From Branchinecta lynchi (taxonomy: Eukaryota > Arthropoda > Branchiopoda > Anostraca > Branchinectidae): a stretch of 64,000 bases of DNA. Positions 55,769 through 64,000 of this stretch are shown here, piece after piece. Made by a program: the position numbers and the translations under genes. Location: NCBI GenBank assembly GCA_023053575.1, contig JAKZAP010000016.1, positions 10,040,046-10,104,045 of the forward strand, given 5' to 3'. Under the pieces are notes generated by a model. It was not told where the DNA came from and did no database searches. It saw only the letters and a list, made by a program, of their open reading frames with translations. The number at the start of each line of letters is the position of its first letter. Position 1 is the first letter of the stretch.

Positions 55769-56510
55769 GGCTTCGAGATCTACTTGAAACTTCTTTTCGG
55801 CAGAGGTGTCATTTCGCGAAAACTCAGTGGGGGGGGGGGGGGGGCAGCGGAGTCGTTCCTTGCCATTAGCGCGATTAAAAAAGCCTAAAGCTTGACGAGA
55901 GACCTGATCCACTTTCCGCAACTGCCTGTCATGATTTGTGTCAAATCGCTTTCTTCTTGGAGATTTTATAATTTCTTGTGCTTGGCTTCCTTCTCTTGGA
56001 AAGCAAGGGGGGTAGCTCCTCTCCCCCCCCCCCCCCCCCCCCCCCCTTAAATGAAGCTCCTTCTTCGAGGTCTTGCCTCGTATTTTTTGCCCATGTATCT
56101 CAAAGCATCGTTCAGATTGTTTGTAACTGTAGTTTTTTCGTGGTAAAAGCCTTTACCTAAAAGTTAAAATCCCCCCCGGAGCTTTTACTTGGTGATCTTT
56201 TCGTGTCCCCTGTAGCGCTTTGAAGGATGATTGGTCCTTACAAGTTTCGAGCTTTTGGAGTGTTCCTGCTTTAGAAAGGATAGACAAAAGGGGAAAATAC
56301 TCTTAAATTCCGGGTTTCAACGGCATATGATCGCTTGTTCAGTACTAAACGCAAGGCCGCAAGGGTCATGTGAGGCAAGGTACAATTTTGTTGATAATGG
56401 GAATAACTCCAATGAGAAAAAGGATACATGCAAAAATAACGTTCCGAAGTAACAAAACCCTAGCCTAAGGCATTAGTAATATCAACACAAGCAGCTGGAC
56501 GATAATTTAG
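55769..56510. other. Unassigned sequence with long G and C tracts
   Basis: A run of 16 G at 55829-55844 and 24 C at 56023-56046; no gene recognised. Confidence 0.55.
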
Positions 56511-57390
56511 TTTTTGGAATCCTAAAACGTAAGTGGAGGGATACCTATGACTTCGCGAAAGTTGTCCGTCCGTCCGTCTGTAAGCACGATAACTCTCGAA
56601 GGAATGCGATATTTTGATGAAACTTGGTGTGAGGATTGTTTGGGTCAAGAGTAAGGTCGAGTTCGTAGATGGGCTTTGTAGCCCTATATTTAGGGGTGGG
56701 GGTTTAAATTAATGGGCAAATGAAATATTTTTAAACAGATGATGTGATAGTCGATTATGGGGTAAGAAGACATGCTGACACGATGGTGAAAACCATTTTT
56801 TCGCGGAACAAGTATTTAACCGAGAACCGGAAGTAAAAGTTAGATGTTCGATTTAGGGGTAGAAAGACATGCTGAACACGACGGTGAAACCATTTTCTCG
56901 CACTGCAAGAAGTTCGCCCGGAATTCTGCCAAAACCGGAAAGTTTGTGAAAAGTAAAAGTTTTATCTGAAGTTGATTAGATGTTCGATTTAGGAGTAAGA
57001 AGACATGATGAACACTTATTTGAAAAGTATTTTCTACCCGGACGACTTCTTCGCCCGGAATCAGGCCGAAATCGGAAAATTTGTTAAAATCAAAAGTTTT
57101 ATTTGAAGTTGATTAGATGACAGATTTAAGGGTAAGAAGACACGCTGAATCTGTATATGACAACCTTTTTTTTTACCGGGACATATAGTTCTTTCGGAAT
57201 CCGGTTGAAACCGGATTTTTTTTCTAAGAAGTTTTACGTGAAGCTGATTAGATGTTCTTTATATGGATAAGCAGATACGCTGAATTCGCTTCTGAACTTT
57301 TTTTTTTCTGAACAAGTATGGTAGTTCGTTCGCAATTGTCTGGATCAAGTATTAGATTTTTGGGATCCCATCGAAACCTTTGGTCTTGTT
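56511..57390 (+). mobile_element. Family C element
   Basis: Starts TTTTTGGAATCCTAAAACG, keeps the leader GTTGTCCGTCCGTCCGTCTG, has monomers with GTTGATTAGATG anchors, and ends ACCTTTGGTCTTGTT at 57390, where a family B element begins. Confidence 0.9.
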
Positions 57391-57392
57391 TT

Positions 57393-58090
57393 TATGGCAC
57401 TTGCATTTTGTCCAAGTATAGCGATCGCAATTTCTGTCCGTCCGTCGGTCTGCTGGTCCGCCTTTTGCTAGTTCGGGCACTTCCAAATAAGCTAGGACGA
57501 TTCCCGATCTGACCATGGGGGTGGGTCTGGAGGGAGGGGGAATCTGGAAAGTTGAGGTGCGTGTAACTTTCAAACGGGTGATCGGATCTTAAGAAACTTG
57601 ATATTTGGAAAGACCTCGTGGCTCAGACGACCATCTTGGGGGGGGGGGGGTCCGGAAACTTGGGGTGTGTATAACTTACGAACGGTTGATGGGAGTTTAA
57701 TGAAATATGATATTTGGAAAGAACTCGTGTCTCAGACGACCCAGTTCAATTCCGGACCAGATTCGATAACTTTTGGGAGAGTTGGAAGGGGAAACCGGAA
57801 ATTTTGGGAAACGCTTAGAGTCGAGGGATTGGGATAAACTTGGCGGGAAGAACAAGCACAAGTCCTGTATATATCGCTGACATAACCGGCCAGGTCTTGG
57901 GCCCAGTGAGGGGAGCTAGAAGGGGTCCGGAATTCCGGTGATCCACTGAGTTCGGTACTTCCTGATGTATTAGGACGATGAAACTTAGCAGGCATATCAG
58001 GGACTCGAACAGACGGACTTTGAACGGGAGATCGGATTTGAATGAAACTTGGCAACTAGAAAGAGCTAACGTCTCAGATGTTCTATATCA
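57393..58090 (+). mobile_element. Family B element, truncated, abutting family C
   Basis: TATGGCACTTGC starts two bases after the family C end; GATCGCAATTTCTGTCCGTC and array phrases (AACGGGTGATCGGATCTTAA, ACATAACCGGCCAGGTC) follow. The 3' end is missing; the array stops about 125 bp before the next family C element. Confidence 0.8.
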
Positions 58091-58215
58091 ATCCCAGACC
58101 GGAGATACTTATACATAAATATAAAGTACAAAACAAAACAATTGAGTAGGCTATTTCTACAAGCTTAGCAACATAACCATGCTCGGGGCTTAGGATTTCT
58201 TCGAAATGAAAACCG

Positions 58216-59170
58216 TTTTGGGATCCCAAAACGTAAGTGGAGACCTATGACATCGCAAAAGTTGTCCGTCTGTGAGCGCGATAACTCTCGAAGGATTTGT
58301 GATGAAACTTGATGTGATGATTCTTTTGGTCAAGTGTAAGATCAAGCTCGTAGATGGGCTCTGTAGCCCTAAATTTGAGAGTGGGGGAGGGGTTCAGATT
58401 AAGGGACAAACAAAATATTTTAGCTAATGTGATAGTCGATTTTGGGGTAAGAAGACATGCTGAACACGATTATGAAAACCATTTTATCGCCGGACTAGTA
58501 GTTCGTCGGGAATTTGGCAAAACCGGAAAATTTGTTAAAAGTAAAAGTTTTATTTGATGTTGATTAGATATTCGATTTAGGGGTAAGAAGACATGCTGAA
58601 CACTTACATGAAAATCATTTTCTACCCGGACAAGTAGTCAGTTCGGGATTCGGCCATAGTCGGAAAATTTGTTAAAAGTAAAAGTTTTATTGGTAGTTGA
58701 TTAGATATCGGATTTAGGAAGAGATGTTGAATCTATCAATATATGACAATAATTTTTTATCCGAACATATATTTCGGCTGGAATCGAGCTGGAACCGGGA
58801 AATTTGTTATAAAATACATTTTATTTGAAGTTGATTAGATGTTCGACAAAGGGGAAAGAAAATACGCTGAATTCGTTTTTTATGTTTCTCTTTCACGCCG
58901 GACAAGTCGTTCCGGAATTCGGCCAAAGCCGGAAAATTGGGAGAAGTAAGGCAGGAAGTTTTCGTTAAAATAGATATGACTTATAGGGGTAAACACACAT
59001 GCTGAATCCATATCTGAATTTGGTTTTCTCAGGTGATTAGCTATTTGGCCTAATCTCTTTCTGAATTTTAATATAAAAAAAAATGTTCAAGGAGTCTGGC
59101 AAAGACAAGACCCAATTGTCTGGATCAAATATTGAATTTTTGGGATCCCATCGAAACCTTTGGTCTTGTT
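58216..59170 (+). mobile_element. Family C element
   Basis: TTTTGGGATCCCAAAACG to GGGATCCCATCG and ACCTTTGGTCTTGTT. Monomers keep GTTGATTAGAT.TTCG. ACAAGACCC near 59105 can pair with the terminal GGTCTTGT. Confidence 0.9.
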
Positions 59171-59356
59171 TCTTCTGGCAAAAACAACTATCTGATTTAG
59201 AACCCGAAGCCGCACCTTTTAACGACGCACCGTAGCTAATCCCACCGTTGTTTTCCGTCGGACACGCATCTTTTTGGTTTTACCGCAAGCCCCGGATATT
59301 TTTGTTTTATAAGCCTTAAATCGATACTGCACTAGGTTATACACTGTCAATAATCG

Positions 59357-59500
59357 TGAAAGAACACCTTTTACTTATAATACTAGTAACATTTCCATCT
59401 GTTCTCGTTTCCGAAAGTCTACACTTCATAAGTGTATCCTATCTCCTTCACTCTAGCTACGTTTGTTCTCTTTATATGACGAATCGGCTACTGAGTACTG
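59357..59500 (-). mobile_element. Family D fragment
   Basis: In reverse complement, GAAGGAGATAGGATACACTT and ACTAGTATTATAAGTAAAAG match the D copy at 49.5 kb and the D ends; one terminus is lost. Confidence 0.55.
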
Positions 59501-60635
59501 ACCGTCGTTTCAGTGAACCTTGTTGATTAGCAGACCATTCCAGATCAAGTGCATTCCAGCCGTTGAGTATGCCTACAGTCTGGAACAACCCAGGGGTGTA
59601 ATTTGCTATGGAGCAGTGGGGGGCAACTGCCCCCCCCCCTCCCGGCCCCAGTTTGCCCCCCCCCCCCCTCCCAGCTGAAATTTAGTGTCTTTGAACGAAC
59701 GACTCTTTTCGTGTATGCAGCGATTTCGTGCAAAATTCTGCGTCATGCGACATACGACACAAATCGTGAACGTTGCTTTTTGTTGCAGTGTCGGATGCGT
59801 TGAAATATTTCAAATGGTCCGACAAAGCGCATGCGATTCTTGAGGGATAGAAAAGAAAAAACAAAGACTAGTTAATTTTCAAGACTAAAAGTTGCTCTAC
59901 CTTGGTCTGACTGTAATCCTAGGATGGCTGAATGCAAAATATCTTCTGAATAAACTTGTATTAACCTGTTTTGAACAAGATGACATATGGGGTTTGACTG
60001 AAAATTTCCTAATTATGGGTGGTATTCAGATGGGTAATCTCCCAGCATTCTTTGGACTCTGTTTCCCCAAGGGTTTCTTTGTCCTTTTGCAGAATAATCT
60101 CGTCGAAAAATTTCGTTTATCATTTGCGTCTGCGTGGTAGTGGGAACGTCCATGCGATTCTGTCGCACGCAGGAACATCAAAGAAAAAATCGTGTCGCAC
60201 ACGAAGCAGTAGTGTGAACCAAGGGTATGTCAGACGACCGACTAAGTGATCTTTTGGTCGTGGTACCCAACCCGAAAAAAGCGAAGAAGCTTGACGTCAA
60301 TCGCGCAGTGGACAGTTTCGCGAACTGGAAGAAGCGTCGTTTCGCCTTGGTCGATTAGTAGAATATCTTTTTGTTTTAGTTTTTTTTATTACGTTTTTCT
60401 TCTTGAAATAAAACTGGTCATTTTCACTTCACTTGGGAAAATCGGCTCCAACCCCCCCCCCCCCCCCCCCAGGATTTTGACGAAATTACGCCTCTGGGAC
60501 AACCTATGCCAAAAGCTGACTACCCTAACCCAACGATAGTATTGACAATTCGAGTGATTTAAGAAAAACAACTAATCAGAATTCCCTTGTATGGGTTATG
60601 TCAGGGATCTATTGTATTGTGTTCTAGAATACTCT
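59501..60635. other. Unassigned sequence with C tracts
   Basis: C runs lie at 59630-59639, 59656-59668 and 60452-60470. GGGGGGCAACTGCCCCCC near 59619 is a short palindrome. No gene was recognised. Confidence 0.5.
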
Positions 60636-60835
60636 TGATAACTATCTTTCTTTGCCGATGCAAAATCTCCGGCCTCTCCGGGTAGCTAGCGGAAGAAAGG
60701 CAGAAGTGGTGTCACAGCTGCTGCCAAACATCGCGGTGATTGATTGACACAGGATTTAAGTCGTTGAGTTTGAGTCGTACGGACACACTTACTCCTTCTT
60801 CCTGAAGATCGCCGGCGTGTTTTGGACTTGGTCGT
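60636..60835 (+). mobile_element. Family G SINE-like unit
   Basis: Nearly identical to 39515-39690 through CCGGCCTCTCCG, GCAGAAGTGGTGTCACAGCT and GATTGATTGACACAGGATTT. It extends a little further, through CCGGCGTGTTTTGGACTTGG, like the copy at 53715. Confidence 0.75.
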
Positions 60836-61600
60836 GTCTCCTCGTTCGGTGGATGAAGTGAATGTCAATTTGCAAAACTTTTATTACAAAACTCATGGAC
60901 CATTAAGAAATTGCAATCGACGGCACGAAAGCCTAAATAGACTAGAAACGAAAGGAAATGTTGAAAGGCGTCGTAAATATAAAATAGAGAAGGGTCATAA
61001 AACGGAGCAGTTCTTATTTTCCTTGAAAGGATTCTCGGTCTGGTTGATTCCGATTACCAACGCGTCGCTTCGCTGGTGTTCCTCGCAGTATTTTCTCAGG
61101 CTGGAAGAAAAGAATATATTTTAGTTGAAAAACGTAGTCTTGCAATAGAGATGCTACAGACTACCCGACGAACATGGATGTTTTTACACCATCATTGGAA
61201 AAAGACAAACAAAGAATTGAGTAATAATGAATAAAGTGAGTCGTAGGCCTTTCTGATTTTAAGACTGATATATCACCATTTTAATAATTATTCTGGATTG
61301 TCGAGTTATAGGAAATGTTTTTCAGACGCTTTCTTGATAGTTTGATCAGAAACGAGCTCTTGAATGTTCCAGAATTTTACCATAAGAATAAGTCCCGCAT
61401 TCTACTTTTGGTTTTGCACTTTCCGAGGGCTTACCCCCTCCCCGGCAACTGCTGTACGCCCTTTCCTAGCACTGGCCGAAACCAGCAATGCGGTCATAAG
61501 ATAGGTGATTCCCACTTCCAAACATGCTTTTACTGTTCTAACATGTTGCAACCGGTGCTGGGCACCGGGCTAAAATCGAGAGTGGACAACCCCTTGGCAC
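60836..61600. other. Unassigned sequence
   Basis: Frames of 100 codons (60822-61124) and 141 codons (61315-61740) show no recognisable domain; the second runs into the inverted repeat at 61610. Confidence 0.45.
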
Positions 61601-61609
61601 CTAGTGGGC

Positions 61610-62610
61610 AACCCTTTGGCACCTTAGGGGGAGATACGTGCTTTAGTGCCACCGCTATTTTTTGCCACTGGGTATTTTTCGCCACTATAGGTAACGCAGC
61701 AGGTAAAAAAGGACAAATAGAAAGTGCAGATAAATGGTGAGATTAGCGAAAGAATCTCAGTAGGATTTTGCGCCAGTCCTTGCTACTACTTATGCTATAA
61801 AGGATTAACTCTTGAAAAGGATTAAAAGAAAAACTGCTAATTTGATACTATCACTGTATTGGTGACAGATTTTTGTTTCGCTACTAGTCCAAGAATGGAG
61901 AAAATAAGTACTATGCCTACCCCGAGGTTCTCTGTAGGGCAAGAGGGAATTCGTGCTCACGAAACCGCATGAGGGACCTGAATGTGCAAAAATAGAAGTT
62001 ATTCAGCGTAGCAACCACATTTCGAGAAGAAGTGTCCCATCTTTTCGAGAAGAGTGTCTCATTTAGTACACTTGCAGGTTTTACGACGGTTTGCGAGTTT
62101 TCGTGTTTTTAATGTATTGTATTTTTTGTAAATATAAATCAAATGCTTTGAGAAATTTTCTGACAAGGTCCTAAAAAGCCATAAGATTTTACTTGTTGAG
62201 TTGCTAGGCCTATTGGATTATTTAATGAGTTATGCGAGTGTCGAAAAAGGTCAGTAGTCTCACTAAGCCTTCAGGTAAATAAACAAGATTCAGCTCGTCA
62301 TTACGAGTCGAAACCAAAAATAGGCGATACCAGTTTAGTCCCTTCTTCCCATACTCTTTTGCTGTTGTTTTTACAACGCTGATGATGAATAGTGACATAA
62401 TTCACAACAGCCTTAGATCATGTGATTACTGATTGTGTTCTTCTTAGAAAATACCGTTTTATAAGCTTCAATAAGTTGAAAACTTCAGCATTTAACTGAA
62501 AGCAAAGAAACAAGACCAAAGAAACGGTCGAAACCAAAGTGGCGAAAAATACCCAGTGGCGAAGAACCCCGGTGGCGGTAAAGCACTGCTACACTTAGGG
62601 GTCACCTTCG
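61610..62610. mobile_element. Element of about 1 kb with 70-bp inverted ends
   Basis: At the left GTGCTTTAGTGCCACCGC and GCCACTGGGTATTTTTCGCC (about 61637-61682). At the right the complement GGCGAAAAATACCCAGTGGC (62541) with GGTGGCGGTAAAGCAC. The arms are about 75 percent identical. The roughly 850-bp interior shows no transposase. Confidence 0.75.
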
Positions 62611-62997
62611 TAACGTGTAAGCACTGCCATGTTGACTCAGATCAGTTTTCGTTGGTTAGTGTGCGATCCCTTTGTAACGATCTGTTCATCTTCCCTAACT
62701 GCAGCGTCTCGCCTAATCGCTAAGACCATGATCCGTTCCTCACGGAAGCTTGGCATTTCATATAATATATCAGATCCGTTTGATCAACGACATTTGACTT
62801 ATTTTTGGCTTGTAAGCCGGCTTACTCTTTTCGAGACCTTTTGATCCGTGCATACTAACTTTATGGAACACGTGTGAAGAAGCCGGTTTGTTTTAGTTTT
62901 CTTAGTGAGGCGAAAAACGTGCTTGGAACAGTTTGGATGCGGTATCGTGAGGATATGGGGAACATTCGTTATTCGAACTATAGACGTAATCGAAAGG
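62611..62997. other. Unassigned sequence
   Basis: No gene or shared repeat recognised. Confidence 0.4.
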
Positions 62998-64000
62998 AAA
63001 CAAGAGCTACTAGCTCATATGGCACTTCTTACGAGTAGGTGCTGCAAGAAAGTATCCTAGGTGAGAACGTCAGAAAATAACCCCTCCAACCCCCTAGGTT
63101 CGGACCTAAAAATAGGATAGCTAGTTTTACTCTAGTCAGTGCATGTCGGGCATCGCCTCAGATTATCTAGGGAAAATGAATTTTAGATCTTATAAGTTTA
63201 GATCCACTCGTTTTATCCTTAAACATGCCACCCTATATCCAGTAACCCCCCCCCCCTCCGTCCAACTCTCCCTGCCGCGGCCGAATCTGGTTTGGACACA
63301 TAAGTGGATCATCTAAAGCATGTTCTCTTAACGCCTATCAAGTTTAACTCGTTTTCAGGAAATTCCGATCCCTCCCGTCTCGGCTGTCCTCCGACAGAAT
63401 CTATAGCACCTAGATAAAAATCGAATTTTAGTTAGGAGTGGATCCCACCTAATCAAACCACGAAGAATTCCAGGGTGAAATCAAAATTTCTCTACTAAGC
63501 TTAGTTTCTTAGATCTCACCTAGTATCGACACAAGGTCTCTACTTTATTTTTTGCGCTTTACCTAGTATGTAAATACTATAAATTGGCTTTTTCTCCAAA
63601 ACCTAGTATCGGTCTCCACCAGCAACAAAATCACCAGCATCATCACTTTATTTTTACAAAACTATATTAGTTTGCTGAATGTATAGGAAAAAAGGAGCAG
63701 CTTTAAAAAACAACGTTTTCGCGTTTTTCTCGGAATCTACTCAGGTGCAGGTTTTGTCAGAGGATAGCCGCTCTGTGCTTGGATCCGGTCCGGATTCTAG
63801 AATACGACATCTAGGGCATATAATGTCTCTGCTTTCAGTTTTCATTCAGATTGTTGAACTCGTTTGGCTCCTATACTAGCGAAACAAGTTCCGGGACTCC
63901 CCCCACTGTGGCCGAAAACGACTCTGACACGTAAAGTTCGCATCTTTGACATCTTCTCTTCCCGTCCATCATGTTTGACTCGACTTGGAGCATATCTGCA
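62998..64000 (-). mobile_element. Family B element, reverse, running off the window
   Basis: AACAAGAGCT-ACT-AGCTCATATGGCACTT is the complement of the family B 3' end. The next 40 bp match the complement of 53205-53250 (TACTTTCTTG then CTACTCGTA). Array phrases in reverse (GGTTTGGACACATAAGTGGA, a C tract at 63246) continue to the window edge. Confidence 0.78.

Noticed and set aside
61315..61740. 141-codon open frame with several Cys and His
   Set aside because: Cys/His spacing does not form a zinc-finger pattern and the frame runs into an inverted repeat end.

Overview
The window is animal nuclear DNA dominated by repeats. It contains one recognisable gene, on the + strand. Two exons of a thymine DNA glycosylase (TDG) gene can be read at 10260-10402 and 39799-41499. 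They join in phase across a 29.4 kb intron (10403-39798), and a polyadenylation signal lies at 41751. The first exon encodes a segment that follows human TDG closely (core YQPKIAVFNGKGIYEVF). The second begins with the MPSSSARCAQ loop that marks the MUG/TDG family. The second exon then runs on for a C-terminal tail of more than 500 residues with two AT-hooks, two SUMO-acceptor-type motifs and a tyrosine-rich low-complexity end, far longer than the C-terminus of the mammalian enzyme. The exons carrying the catalytic GINPG motif were not found and should lie upstream of the window. TDG, spliceosomal introns and many DNA-transposon remnants indicate a metazoan; the sequence does not let me name the phylum. 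No bacterial operon, rRNA gene or CRISPR array was seen. || Layout. 1-10259 (probably intronic or 5' of the visible TDG exons): family A element, family G SINE-like units, a family C element, tandemly duplicated family F MITEs, a family D MITE, short tandem repeats. 10260-10402: TDG exon. 10403-39798: intron holding two tRNA-like sequences, two hAT-like MITEs in opposite orientation, a tail-to-tail pair of family C elements, family A, B, D, E and F copies, LINE 3' ends, and at 37563-37690 a decayed duplicate of the start of the TDG terminal exon. 39799-41775: TDG terminal exon and 3' UTR. 41776-64000: no gene recognised; a foldback element nested in a family D MITE, a 3 kb family B array with a 563-bp higher-order repeat, alternating family C and B elements at 56511-59170, and a family B element running off the right edge. 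|| Family names used here. A: ends in inverted repeats around the palindrome GATACCATGGTATC. B: 5' hairpin TGGCACTTG...CAAGTGCCA, body of about 134-bp monomers, 3' hairpin GAGCT...AGCTC followed by TTGTT. C: 5' palindrome TTTGGGATCCCAAA, body of about 137-bp monomers, 3' end GGTCTTGTT. D: 360-490 bp MITE with ends TTAAAGGAC/GTCCTTTAA. E: foldback elements with TTCGGCCCTTCTTGGCAAGG. F: MITE with GGATGCGCAG in both inverted ends. G: SINE-like unit of about 180 bp. H: hAT-like MITE with CCAGGGTTGGTCACC ends. I: 160-bp palindromic MITE. None shows an intact transposase or reverse transcriptase, so all copies seen are non-autonomous or dead. Families B and C share one design (terminal palindrome, TCTGTCCGTC-type leader, minisatellite body, 3' stem ending near CTTGTT) and abut head-to-tail at 57390/57393. 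They are the best candidate here for an undescribed mobile-element system.
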